Below, piece after piece: positions 5,940 to 14,551 of a DNA stretch of 18,404 nt. The notes under the pieces were generated by a model, which worked only from the letters and a program-made list of their open reading frames with translations, had not been told where the DNA came from and did not search any database. Position 1 is the first letter of the stretch. Each line of letters begins with the position of its first letter. The translations under genes were made by a program, and so were the position numbers. The stretch is from an uncultured Eubacteriales bacterium (GTDB taxonomy: Bacteria > Bacillota > Clostridia > Oscillospirales > Oscillospiraceae), in the NCBI GenBank assembly GCA_900553545.1, contig USDP01000011.1:1-18404 (forward strand), in the 5' to 3' direction.

Positions 5940-6478
5940 CGAGTAAAACTTCGATCACCTACGGCGGCGCGCTCTACGACCTCGCGAAGGACGAGGGCCT
6001 GAGCGCGCAGATCCTCGCGGATCTCGGCGCGTTCGCCGCCGTGTTCCGGGAAAACCCGGACTATCGCAGGCTGCTGACGGAGCCGTCGATTCCGAAGGCG
6101 GAGCGCGAGGCGCTGCTCGACGAGGCGTGGAAAGATGCGCTGCATCCGTATACGCTGAACTTCGTCAAGCTGCTCTGCGCCAACGGCACAGTCTCGCAGC
6201 TTCCGGACTGTGAGACGGTCTATCGCGCGCGCTACAACGAGGACAACAACATCCTCGCCGTCACCGCCGTGTCTGCCGCGCCGATGCGCGAGGAGCTGCA
6301 GGAAAAGCTCCGGCAGAAACTCGAGGCCAAGACCGGCAAGCACGTGGAGCTGACCGTCAAGGTTGAACCCGATCTCATCGGCGGCGTGAAGCTGACGATG
6401 GGCGGCGTGCAGTATGACGGCACTGTCCGGCACCATCTGGACGAGCTCCAGCGCATCCTGCAAACAAATAGTAACTGA
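5936..6478 (+). CDS. atpH: ATP synthase F1 subunit delta
   Basis: The 180-residue OSCP/delta subunit links the b stalk to the top of F1. The N-terminal half is helical, beginning with the YGGALYDLA pattern typical of delta. The C-terminal part carries the conserved DLIGGVKL stretch, close to the family pattern of Asp-x-x-hydrophobic-Gly-Gly. It starts inside the atpF stop codon and ends 14 bases before atpA. Confidence 0.95.
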   Translation: MTSKTSITYGGALYDLAKDEGLSAQILADLGAFAAVFRENPDYRRLLTEPSIPKAEREALLDEAWKDALHPYTLNFVKLLCANGTVSQLPDCETVYRARYNEDNNILAVTAVSAAPMREELQEKLRQKLEAKTGKHVELTVKVEPDLIGGVKLTMGGVQYDGTVRHHLDELQRILQTNSN

Positions 6479-6492
6479 AAGCTGGTGAAGCT

Positions 6493-8007
6493 ATGGAATT
6501 AAGACCGGAAGAGATTTCCCGCATCATCCGTTCGCAAATCAAGCACTACGAAACAAAGATCAACCAGTCTGAGACCGGCACCGTCACCCTGATCGGCGAC
6601 GGCATTGCCCGCGCGGCAGGACTCGACGGCTGCATGGCCGGTGAACTGCTCGAATTCCCCGGCGGCGTGTACGGCATGGCGCAGAATCTGGAGGAAAGCT
6701 CCGTTTCCATCGTCATGCTTGGCTCCGAGGAGGGCATCCGCGAGGGCGACACCGTCAAGCGCACGGGCCGCGTCGTGTCCGTGCCCGTGGGCGAGGCGCT
6801 CATTGGCCGCGTCGTCGACGCGCTGGGTCAGCCGATCGACGGCAAAGGCCCGATCGACGCCGTCCGCTTCGACCCGATCGAGGCGCCCGCGCCCGGCATT
6901 CTCGAGCGCAAGAGCGTCAGTGTCCCACTCCAGACCGGCATCAAGGCCATCGACTCCATGATCCCCATTGGCCGCGGCCAGCGTGAGCTGATCATCGGCG
7001 ACCGCCAGACCGGCAAGACCGCCATCGCCACCGACACCATCCTCAACCAGAAGGGCAAGGACGTCATCTGCATCTACGTCGCCATCGGCCAGCGCCGGTC
7101 GACGGTCGCGCAGCTGGTCGGCATGCTCGAGGCGGGCGGCGCGATGGACTATACCATCGTCGTGTCCGCGACGGCGTCGGAGCTGGCGCCGCTGCAATAC
7201 ATCGCACCCTATTCCGGCTGCACGATGGGCGAATATTTCATGCACCAAGGCAAGGACGTGCTCGTCATCTACGACGACCTCAGCAAGCATGCCACCGCGT
7301 ACCGCGCCCTGTCGCTGCTGATCCGGAGACCGCCTGGACGTGAAGCCTATCCCGGCGACGTGTTCTATCTGCACTCCCGCCTGCTCGAGCGCGCAGCGCG
7401 TCTGAGCCCGGAGTGCGGCGGCGGTTCGCTGACCGCGCTGCCCATCATCGAGACGCAGGCCGGCGACGTGTCCGCCTACATCCCAACGAACGTTATCTCC
7501 ATCACCGACGGCCAGATTTTCCTCGAGACGGAGCTGTTCCATTCCGGCATCATGCCCGCCGTCAACCCCGGCATCTCCGTGTCCCGCGTCGGCGGCGACG
7601 CGCAGATCAAGGCGATGAAGAAGGTCGCGGGCCGGTTGAAGCTGCTCTATTCGCAGTACCGCGAATTGCAGAGCTTCGCGCAGTTCGGCTCGGACCTCGA
7701 CCGCGACACGCAGGAGCGTCTGGCGCAGGGCGAGCGCATCGTGGAAGTCCTGAAGCAGGACCGCAATGCCCCGGTCGACGTGGCGCATCAGGTCGCCATC
7801 CTCTATGCCGTCATCGGCGGCTATCTGAAGGATGTGCCGGTCGCGAAGATCCGCGCGTTTGAAACGGAGCTTTATCCGTGGATGGACGCCAACTATGCCG
7901 AGCTGCTGGAGAACATCCGCACGACCGGCAAGCTCAGCGACGAGGACGAGGCCGCGCTCAAGACCGCCATCGAAACTCGCGTCGCGGAATTCCTCAGAAA
8001 TCTGTAA
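6493..8007 (+). CDS. atpA: ATP synthase F1 subunit alpha
   Basis: The 504-residue non-catalytic nucleotide-binding subunit of the hexamer has Walker A GDRQTGKT at 169-176, a Walker B region reading VLVIYDDLSKHA, and the SVSRVGGDAQ segment that holds the arginine finger completing the beta catalytic site. The N-terminal beta-barrel domain and C-terminal helical domain are full length. The ribosome site is weak (GGTGAAG), so translation probably depends on readthrough from atpH 14 bases upstream. Confidence 0.98.
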   Translation: MELRPEEISRIIRSQIKHYETKINQSETGTVTLIGDGIARAAGLDGCMAGELLEFPGGVYGMAQNLEESSVSIVMLGSEEGIREGDTVKRTGRVVSVPVGEALIGRVVDALGQPIDGKGPIDAVRFDPIEAPAPGILERKSVSVPLQTGIKAIDSMIPIGRGQRELIIGDRQTGKTAIATDTILNQKGKDVICIYVAIGQRRSTVAQLVGMLEAGGAMDYTIVVSATASELAPLQYIAPYSGCTMGEYFMHQGKDVLVIYDDLSKHATAYRALSLLIRRPPGREAYPGDVFYLHSRLLERAARLSPECGGGSLTALPIIETQAGDVSAYIPTNVISITDGQIFLETELFHSGIMPAVNPGISVSRVGGDAQIKAMKKVAGRLKLLYSQYRELQSFAQFGSDLDRDTQERLAQGERIVEVLKQDRNAPVDVAHQVAILYAVIGGYLKDVPVAKIRAFETELYPWMDANYAELLENIRTTGKLSDEDEAALKTAIETRVAEFLRNL

Positions 8008-8022
8008 CAAGGAGGCGCCCCC

Positions 8023-8868
8023 ATGGCCGGATTATCCACAAAAGCGATCAAGACCCGCATCAAGTCCATGGCCTCCACGAGACAGATCACGAAAGCCATG
8101 GAGCTGGTCGCGTCCTCCAAGCTCCGCAGCGCGCAGTCCCGCGCCGTCGCCTGCCGCCCGTATTTCACCGCGCTCTACGAGGCGATGAACGAGATCGCCG
8201 ATTCGAGCCGCTCGTTCGAATCGCCCTATCTCCGGCAGGCAGGACCCGGCAAGACCATCTACATCGTCATCGCGGGCGACCGCGGTCTCGCCGGTGGCTA
8301 TAACAACAACGTCCTCAAGCTGGCCTTCCGCCAGATGCCGCAGGACGCCGTTGTGCTGCCCATCGGGAAGAAAACGGTCGAATTTTTCCAGCACCGCAGC
8401 TGCGAGATCCTCACCGAGGAGTATCGCGAGGCGGCGTCCGTCTCCATTGGCGACTGTTATAGCATTGCAAAGCTCGTCGCAGACGGGTTTTTGGACAAGA
8501 CGTATCAAAACGTCGTTCTGGTCTACACGAATTTCGTCTCGCTCCTCGCGCAGACGCCCGCCGCGCTGCCGCTGCTGCCGCTGACGATCTCGGCGGAAAA
8601 GCAGACAAACGCGCAGCGCGCAATGATCTATGAGGGCGGGAGCGAGGCCGTGTTCAACGCAATCGTGCCGGAATATCTCGGCGGCGTGCTCTATGGCGCG
8701 CTGTGCGAGTCTACCGCCTCCGAGCAGGCGGCGCGGCGCATGGCGATGGACGCCGCCAGCAAAAACGCCGACGAGATCATCGAAAACCTCAATCTCCAGT
8801 ACAACCGGGCCCGCCAGGGCGCGATCACGCAGGAGATCACGGAAATTGTCGCTGGTAGCGAAAACTGA
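8023..8868 (+). CDS. atpG: ATP synthase F1 subunit gamma
   Basis: The 281-residue central rotor shaft has the conserved N-terminal helix with IKTRIKSMASTRQITKAME at about 8-26 and a C-terminal helix with ASKNADEII and YNRARQGAITQEI, the two coiled-coil strands that insert into the alpha-beta hexamer. AAGGAGG lies 8-9 bases before the ATG. The 56-base gap to atpD is the longest between genes in this operon and contains a stable hairpin. Confidence 0.97.
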   Translation: MAGLSTKAIKTRIKSMASTRQITKAMELVASSKLRSAQSRAVACRPYFTALYEAMNEIADSSRSFESPYLRQAGPGKTIYIVIAGDRGLAGGYNNNVLKLAFRQMPQDAVVLPIGKKTVEFFQHRSCEILTEEYREAASVSIGDCYSIAKLVADGFLDKTYQNVVLVYTNFVSLLAQTPAALPLLPLTISAEKQTNAQRAMIYEGGSEAVFNAIVPEYLGGVLYGALCESTASEQAARRMAMDAASKNADEIIENLNLQYNRARQGAITQEITEIVAGSEN

Positions 8869-8875
8869 CCACTCC

Positions 8876-8892
8876 GGGACGCGAGGCGTCCC
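8876..8892 (+). other. Intra-operon hairpin between atpG and atpD
   Basis: GGGACGC (8876-8882) and GCGTCCC (8886-8892) form a 7-bp GC-rich stem with a GAG loop, directly after the atpG stop and before the atpD ribosome site. No T-run follows, so it is not a standard terminator. A role in mRNA processing or in stabilising the atpD-atpC part is possible. Confidence 0.5.
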
Positions 8893-8924
8893 ACCCCATT
8901 TGATTCAAAAGGAGTGTGAATCCT

Positions 8925-10325
8925 TTGTCAACCAAAAACATCGGCACCGTCGTTCAGGTCACTGGCCCGGTGCTCGACATCCGCTTCCCGGAGGCAAGTC
9001 TGCCGAATCTGCTGAACGCGATCACGCTGGAGCACAACGGCAAGACGATCACCGCTGAGGTGGAGCAGCAGATCGGCGGCGGCGTGGTTCGCTGCGTCGC
9101 GATGAGTTCGACCGACGGCTTGACGCGCGGCATGGAAGCTGTCGACACCGGCAGCCCCATCACCGTCCCGGTCGGCGATGCGTGCCTCGGCCGCATCTTC
9201 AATCTGCTGGGCGAACCGCTGGACGACGCGGGCATGCCCGAGAACGTCGAGCGTCTGCCCATCCACCGCGAGGCCCCGTCGTTTGAAGAGCAGGAATCCT
9301 CCACTGAGATCCTCGAGACCGGCATCAAGGTCGTCGACCTGATCTGCCCCTATGCCAAGGGCGGCAAGATCGGCCTGTTCGGCGGCGCGGGCGTCGGCAA
9401 GACGGTCCTCATCCAGGAGCTGATCTACAACATCGCGACGGCGCACAACGGCTGCTCGGTCTTCACCGGCGTCGGCGAGCGCAGCCGCGAGGGCAACGAC
9501 CTCTATCATGAGATGAAAGAGTCCGGCGTCCTGTCCAAGACTGCTCTGGTCTACGGCCAGATGAACGAACCGCCCGGAGCGCGTATGCGTGTCGGCCTGT
9601 CCGGTCTGACGATGGCGGAATATTTCCGCGACGTCAAGCATCAGGACGTGCTGCTGTTCATCGACAACATCTTCCGCTTCACGCAGGCAGGCTCCGAAGT
9701 CTCGGCGCTGCTTGGCCGTATGCCGTCCGCCGTCGGCTACCAGCCCACGCTGGCCACCGAGATGGGCGCACTTCAGGAGCGTATCACATCCACGAAGGAC
9801 GGCTCGATCACGTCCGTGCAGGCGGTCTATGTCCCTGCGGACGACTTGACCGACCCGGCCCCGGCCACCACGTTTGCCCACCTCGACGCGACGACGGTTC
9901 TGGATCGTTCCATCGCTTCGCTCGGCATTTTCCCAGCGGTCGATCCGCTGGACTCCACGTCCCGCGTGCTCTCGCCGGATGTCGTCGGGCAGGAGCATTA
10001 TGAGGTCGCACAGTCTGTCATCCACATGCTCCAGCGCTATAAGGAGCTTCAGGATATCATCGCCATCATGGGCATGGACGAGCTGTCCGAGCAGGACAAG
10101 CTCACCGTCAGCCGCGCCAGAAAGGTGCAGCGCTTCCTGTCCCAGCCGTTCCATGTTGCCGAACAGTTCACCGGCTATCAGGGCAAGTACGTCCCGCTGA
10201 AGGAGACCATCCGCGGCTTCCGTGAAATCGTGGAAGGCAAGCATGACGACATCCCCGAGTCCGCGTTCCTCTTCGCCGGCGGCATCGACGACGTCGTCGC
10301 CCGTGCGAAAGGCGGGGAAGCATGA
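8925..10325 (+). CDS. atpD: ATP synthase F1 subunit beta (TTG start)
   Basis: The 466-residue catalytic subunit has Walker A GGAGVGKT at 153-160, the GERSREGNDLYHEM segment with the catalytic Glu, and a Walker B region reading VLLFIDNIFRFTQAGSE. The start is taken as TTG at 8925 because AAAAGGAG lies 10 bases before it. The in-frame GTG at 8916 is only one base from that site, too close for initiation, and there is no suitable ATG. The resulting N-terminus (M-STKNIGTVVQV) matches the usual length of the family. The stop overlaps the atpC start as ATGA. Confidence 0.97.
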   Translation: MSTKNIGTVVQVTGPVLDIRFPEASLPNLLNAITLEHNGKTITAEVEQQIGGGVVRCVAMSSTDGLTRGMEAVDTGSPITVPVGDACLGRIFNLLGEPLDDAGMPENVERLPIHREAPSFEEQESSTEILETGIKVVDLICPYAKGGKIGLFGGAGVGKTVLIQELIYNIATAHNGCSVFTGVGERSREGNDLYHEMKESGVLSKTALVYGQMNEPPGARMRVGLSGLTMAEYFRDVKHQDVLLFIDNIFRFTQAGSEVSALLGRMPSAVGYQPTLATEMGALQERITSTKDGSITSVQAVYVPADDLTDPAPATTFAHLDATTVLDRSIASLGIFPAVDPLDSTSRVLSPDVVGQEHYEVAQSVIHMLQRYKELQDIIAIMGMDELSEQDKLTVSRARKVQRFLSQPFHVAEQFTGYQGKYVPLKETIRGFREIVEGKHDDIPESAFLFAGGIDDVVARAKGGEA

Positions 10326-10729
10326 GCACCTTCCAACTGACGATCGTCACGCCGGACGGGGAATATTATCACGGCCCGGCCGAATCGCTGACCGTTCGCG
10401 CGACGACCGGCGAACTGACGCTCCTGCCGCGGCACATCGACTTTGTCACGGCGCTCGGCATGGGCGAGGCGCGCGTCACCATCGACGGGCAGAAGCGGTA
10501 TGCCGCCTGCATCGGCGGGATGCTCGCGATGACGAAGAACGAGGTGCGCCTGATCGCGACCACGTTCGAATGGGCCGACCAGATTGACCTGCCGCGCGCG
10601 AAGGATGCGCTGGCCCGCGCAGAGTCCGCGCTGGCAAACACGTCTCTTTCCAAAGAGGAGCGGCGCGTCCGCGAGGCGGCGAAGCGCCGCGCGCAGGTGC
10701 GTATCTCTGTTGCGGAAAATCATAAGTAA
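10322..10729 (+). CDS. atpC: ATP synthase F1 subunit epsilon
   Basis: The 135-residue subunit has the N-terminal beta-sandwich (from TFQLTIVTPDGEYY through the LLPRH segment) and a C-terminal helical pair rich in Ala, Arg and Glu (about 88-128), the part that can extend and inhibit ATP hydrolysis in this family. It is the last gene of the operon, starts within the atpD stop, and is followed within a few bases by a terminator. Confidence 0.96.
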   Translation: MSTFQLTIVTPDGEYYHGPAESLTVRATTGELTLLPRHIDFVTALGMGEARVTIDGQKRYAACIGGMLAMTKNEVRLIATTFEWADQIDLPRAKDALARAESALANTSLSKEERRVREAAKRRAQVRISVAENHK

Positions 10730-10731
10730 CG

Positions 10732-10763
10732 AAAAAGGAACCTCTCTTTGAGAGGTTCCTTTT
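10732..10763. terminator. Strong bidirectional terminator between atpC and the ABC operon
   Basis: GGAACCTCTC (10737-10746) pairs with GAGAGGTTCC (10750-10759) around a TTT loop, and flanking A and T runs extend the stem on each side. Read forwards it ends in TTTTCATTTT; read on the minus strand it ends in TTTTT. It therefore suits both atpC, whose stop is 3 bases away, and the convergent ABC exporter operon. Confidence 0.85.
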
Positions 10764-10825
10764 CATTTTGGCGCGGTGCATGCGATTTTGATGATGTCAG
10801 GCAGGCGGCATCTTATGGATACCGT

Positions 10826-10975
10826 TTGTAGGGGCGGACGGCTCTGTCCGCCCAAGGCCTTCCCTTGGGGAAAGCCTCCGCTGCGCAGGGATTTCTCCCC
10901 CAGTGATGCTTTGCATGACAGCCCCCTCTTCGTAGAGGGGGCCTTTGGGGCTGATGAGGGCGACTGCCCCTACAA
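10826..10975. repeat. MITE-like hairpin-rich repeat element with 10-bp terminal inverted repeats
   Basis: The 150-bp element is bounded by TTGTAGGGGC (10826-10835) and its exact reverse complement GCCCCTACAA (10966-10975). Inside are several hairpins: GGGCGGAC/GTCCGCCC (10832-10853), AGGC-x-TTCCC/GGGAA-x-GCCT (10855-10877), ATGC/GCAT (10906-10916) and the 9-bp GCCCCCTCT/AGAGGGGGC with a TCGT loop (10921-10942). No coding potential is evident. A 12-bp piece of its end (GTAGGGGCGGAC) recurs inverted at 16365-16376. No clear target duplication was seen. Confidence 0.7.
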
Positions 10976-10997
10976 CCGCTGCGGCGAAAATTATTTT

Positions 10998-12779
10998 TCA
11001 GGACGCCTGCTCGAACTGGCTGTTATAGAGTCCTGCGTAGAAGCCGCCCTTGTTCATCAGCTGGTCGTGCGTGCCGCTCTCGATGACGTCGCCGCCCTGC
11101 ATGACAAGGATCAGGTCGGCATTTTTGATCGTCGAGAGGCGGTGCGCGATGACGAAGCTCGTGCGGCCCTCGGTCAGGCGATCCATCGCCCGCTGGATCA
11201 GAAGCTCGGTGCGCGTGTCGACCGAGCTGGTCGCCTCGTCCAGAATCAGCATCGGCGCGTTCTGGAGCATCGCGCGCGCGATCGTCAGCAGCTGCTTCTG
11301 CCCGGCGGAGATGCTCGTCGCCTCGGAGAGGATGGTGTCAAAGCCATTCGGCAGCGCGTGGATGAACTTGTCGAGTCCACAGGCCCGGCAGACCGTTTCC
11401 AGCTGTTCCTCGGTGATGCCCTCCATGTTGTAGACGAGGTTTTCGCGGACCGTGCCCTCGAAGAGCCACGTGTCCTGAAGCACCATGCCGAACAGCTTGT
11501 GGACATCCTCGCGCCGCAGCTCGCTCGTCGGGACGCCGTCGATGCGGATGCTGCCGCTGTTGACCTCGAAAAAGCGCATGAGCAGATTGACCATCGTGGT
11601 CTTGCCCGCGCCGGTCGGGCCGACGATGGCAACCTTCTGGCCCGGCTGCACCTTGGCCGAGAAGTCCTTGATGATGATCTTGTCCGGCGAGTCGGGGTAG
11701 CTGAAGCGGACATGGTCAAATTCGACCGCGCCGCGCACCTGCTCGATCTGCTCGGTCTTGCCGCTCTCATCACTGAGCTCTTCGCTCTCGAGGAAGTCAA
11801 AGATTCGGTGCGCCGAGGCGGAGGCCGTCTGCATGTTGGTCATGCCCTGCGCGATCTGCGTCAGCGGCGAGGTGAACAGGCGGACATAGAGGATGAAGGA
11901 AATGATGACGCCAAACTCAATCGTGCCGTTCATCGCCAGCACGGAGCCGATCACGCAGACGGCAACATAGGCGAGGTTGCCGATGACGTTCATCAGCGGC
12001 TGCATGACGCCGGAGAGGAACTGCGATTTCCAGTTCGCGTCGTAGACGGCGGCGTTCAGCTTGTCAAAATGTTCGGTTACATTCTTGCCCGCGCGCGAGA
12101 TGCGCACGACCTCGTGGCCGGAATACATCTCCTCCACGTAGCCGTTCAGCGCGCCGAGGCTCTCCTGCCGGGCGGTGAAGTATTTCTGCGAGCGCGACAT
12201 GATGAGCACAACGAGCACGAGGCCGATCAGCGTAATGCCGAGCGCCGCAAGCGCCAGCCGCCATTCCGTCACAAACATCATGATCAGGCAGCCGACGAAC
12301 TGTGTCGCCGCGCTGATGATCGTCGGCAGTGCGTTGGTCAGGCCCTGCTGGAGCGTAGAAACGTCGTTCGTGATGCGGCTTAAAATGTCGCCCTGCGCGT
12401 GGAAGTTGAAATATTTCTGCGGGACGCGGTTGATCTTGGCTGACAGCTCCGCACGCATCCGATAGGACGTGTCGAGCGTGACGGTCGCCATGATATAGTG
12501 CTGTAAAAATCCGAACAGGGCGCTCAGGCCGTAGATCACGGCGAGGAAAATGCCGACCTTCGCGACCGCGCCGAGGTCGATCCCGGCCACAAGACCGTCA
12601 GACATCAGCGTTGCGATCTGCCCGACCTTGTCCGGCCCGATGATCGTCATCACGGCGCTCAGCGCCGCGAGCACGAGCGCGAAGATCATCACGCCCAGCG
12701 TCTTGTGCATGTATTGGCTCAGGCGCGAGAGGGCCTTGCCCATGTTCGCGTCCTGCGTTGGCTGCATATTCGGTCTCAT
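10998..12779 (-). CDS. ABC exporter half-transporter, subunit with canonical catalytic residues
   Basis: The 593-residue protein is a fused membrane domain (about 1-330, six helices) and nucleotide-binding domain (about 350-593) of the type IV (multidrug/lipid) exporter class. Visible are Walker A GPTGAGKT (387-394), Q-loop Gln 435, a signature reading ISAGQ (490-494) instead of LSGGQ, Walker B LILDE with catalytic Glu 515, and H-loop His 546. The start at 12779 is preferred because it overlaps the upstream stop (ATGA) and follows a GGAGG by about 9 bases; the longer reading frame to 12851 lies inside the preceding gene. It pairs with that preceding gene as a heterodimer. The substrate is unknown. 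Confidence 0.93.
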   Translation of the reverse strand: MRPNMQPTQDANMGKALSRLSQYMHKTLGVMIFALVLAALSAVMTIIGPDKVGQIATLMSDGLVAGIDLGAVAKVGIFLAVIYGLSALFGFLQHYIMATVTLDTSYRMRAELSAKINRVPQKYFNFHAQGDILSRITNDVSTLQQGLTNALPTIISAATQFVGCLIMMFVTEWRLALAALGITLIGLVLVVLIMSRSQKYFTARQESLGALNGYVEEMYSGHEVVRISRAGKNVTEHFDKLNAAVYDANWKSQFLSGVMQPLMNVIGNLAYVAVCVIGSVLAMNGTIEFGVIISFILYVRLFTSPLTQIAQGMTNMQTASASAHRIFDFLESEELSDESGKTEQIEQVRGAVEFDHVRFSYPDSPDKIIIKDFSAKVQPGQKVAIVGPTGAGKTTMVNLLMRFFEVNSGSIRIDGVPTSELRREDVHKLFGMVLQDTWLFEGTVRENLVYNMEGITEEQLETVCRACGLDKFIHALPNGFDTILSEATSISAGQKQLLTIARAMLQNAPMLILDEATSSVDTRTELLIQRAMDRLTEGRTSFVIAHRLSTIKNADLILVMQGGDVIESGTHDQLMNKGGFYAGLYNSQFEQAS

Positions 12780-14551
12780 TCGGTCTTCCCTCCTTCTGCA
12801 AGCTCCGCCGCGCTGAGCTGCGAGAGCGCGATCTCGCGGTAGACGTCGCAACTGCGCATCAGCTCATCGTGCGTCCCAAGGCCCACGGCCAAGCCGCGGT
12901 CGAGCACCAGGATCTGATCCGCGTGGCGGATGGTGCTGATGCGCTGGGCGACGATGACCTTTGTTGTATCCGGAAGCTCCTTTGCCAGCCCCTCGCGGAG
13001 CGCGGCATCCGTGCGGTAATCGAGCGCGGAGAACGAATCGTCAAATACCAGAATTTCCGGCTTCCGCGCCAAGGCGCGGGCGATGGACAGGCGCTGCTTC
13101 TGCCCGCCGGAGACGTTCCGGCCAAGCTGCGCGATCGGGTGCTCCGCGCCTTCCGGATATTTCCCGACGAATTCCGCCGCCTGCGACAGCGAGAGCGCGT
13201 CGCTCAGGGCTTCGTCCGTCTCCGGCACAGCGCTCTCGCCGAAGAACACGTTGTCCTGCACTGTCCCGGCAAAGAGGACGGCCTTCTGCGTCACGTAACC
13301 GAGGCGGTCATAGAGCGCGTCGAACGTATAGTCCTTCACGTTCACGCCATCGATTAGGACTTCGCCGTCCGTCGCATCGTAAAAGCGCGGGATCAGGCCG
13401 ACGAGCGTCGTCTTGCCGGAGCCGGTCGCGCCGATGACGGCGAGCGTCTGTCCACGGCCCACTTTGAAGCTGATGTGCTCCAGCTCGTCCTCCTTCGCGT
13501 TCGGATAGCGGAAGGAGACATCGCGGAATTCGAGCGTGCCCTGCTCCGGGGCCGCGTCCTGCGTGCCCTCGGTGATGTGCGGCACGGTCTCGAGCACCTC
13601 ATTGATGCGCTCCGCCGAGACCTGCGCCTGCGGATAGAGCATGAAGATCATGACGAGCATCATGAACGACATGACGACATAGGTGGCATACGTGCTGAAG
13701 ACGATGACGTTCGTGAACATCGTCAGCCGCGCGGCCATGTCGGCCACAGAAATTGCCTCGACCAGCGCCGCGCCCACCCAGTAGATGGCGAGCGCCAGCC
13801 CGTTCATCCCGAGCGTCATCACCGGCAGCAGCAGCGAGAACAGCCGCTGGTTCTTTAGCTGCAGGCCCAGCATCTTTTTGCTCGGGCCATCGAATTTCTG
13901 ATTCTGATAGTCCTCCGCGTTGAACGCGTGGACGACGTTGATGCCCGTCAGATTTTCACGGGCGACGCGGTTGATCTGGTCGGTCGTCTTCTGCACCAGC
14001 CGGAACCGCGGCAGGCAGCTCGCCATGATGGCCAGCACCGTCCCGCACAGGACGACAACGAACGCCGCCGTCACCGCAGACAGCTCCCAGCTCTTGCCGA
14101 GAATTTTGATCACGGCCCAGACGGCCATGATCGGCGCCTTGATCATCATCTGCAATCCCATCGCAACGATCATCTGGATCTGCGTGATGTCGTTTGTCGT
14201 GCGCGTGATGAGGCTCGGCACGGAAAAGCCCTGCATCTCCTCGCTGCCGCAGGCCATCACGTGGTGGAACAGCTTTTCGCGCACGGTAAAGCTGAAGCCC
14301 GAGGCACATTTCGCCGCCAGAAAGCCGCAGCCGATAGAGAGCACGGCGCTGCCCAGCGTGACGAGCAGCATCTGCACGCCCACGTTCCAGATGTCGCCGC
14401 TCGTGCTGCCGGGCGCTTTGATGAGCGTCGTCAGCTGCGTCATATAATCCGGCAGCCGCAGCTCGAACCACACCTGCCCCACCACCAGCACCGCGCAGAG
14501 CAGCGCCATCAGCGCCTCTTTTCTGCGCATCTGTTTGAATAGTTTGATCAT
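12776..14551 (-). CDS. ABC exporter half-transporter, subunit with degenerate ATP site
   Basis: The 591-residue fused membrane and ATPase protein has six predicted helices (about 12-310) followed by Walker A GATGSGKT (374-381), Q-loop Gln 422, a canonical signature VSGGQ (480-484), Walker B LVFDD with Asp 505 in place of the catalytic Glu, and Gln 536 in place of the H-loop His. With the altered signature of its partner, this predicts one degenerate and one consensus ATP site, as in heterodimeric exporters of the TM287/288 and BmrCD type. GGAGG lies 7-8 bases before the ATG, which overlaps the MarR stop. The MarR neighbour suggests drug- or metabolite-induced efflux. Confidence 0.93.
   Translation of the reverse strand: MIKLFKQMRRKEALMALLCAVLVVGQVWFELRLPDYMTQLTTLIKAPGSTSGDIWNVGVQMLLVTLGSAVLSIGCGFLAAKCASGFSFTVREKLFHHVMACGSEEMQGFSVPSLITRTTNDITQIQMIVAMGLQMMIKAPIMAVWAVIKILGKSWELSAVTAAFVVVLCGTVLAIMASCLPRFRLVQKTTDQINRVARENLTGINVVHAFNAEDYQNQKFDGPSKKMLGLQLKNQRLFSLLLPVMTLGMNGLALAIYWVGAALVEAISVADMAARLTMFTNVIVFSTYATYVVMSFMMLVMIFMLYPQAQVSAERINEVLETVPHITEGTQDAAPEQGTLEFRDVSFRYPNAKEDELEHISFKVGRGQTLAVIGATGSGKTTLVGLIPRFYDATDGEVLIDGVNVKDYTFDALYDRLGYVTQKAVLFAGTVQDNVFFGESAVPETDEALSDALSLSQAAEFVGKYPEGAEHPIAQLGRNVSGGQKQRLSIARALARKPEILVFDDSFSALDYRTDAALREGLAKELPDTTKVIVAQRISTIRHADQILVLDRGLAVGLGTHDELMRSCDVYREIALSQLSAAELAEGGKTE

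Noticed and set aside
6499..8010. 503-residue minus-strand frame opposite atpA
   Set aside because: It covers atpA almost exactly on the other strand and has the Asp/His/Arg/Leu composition of an antisense shadow. A similar 438-residue frame lies opposite atpD.
10776..12383. 535-residue plus-strand frame crossing the repeat element and the ABC gene
   Set aside because: It runs through the hairpin repeat and then antisense to conserved ABC motifs. No promoter or ribosome site was seen.
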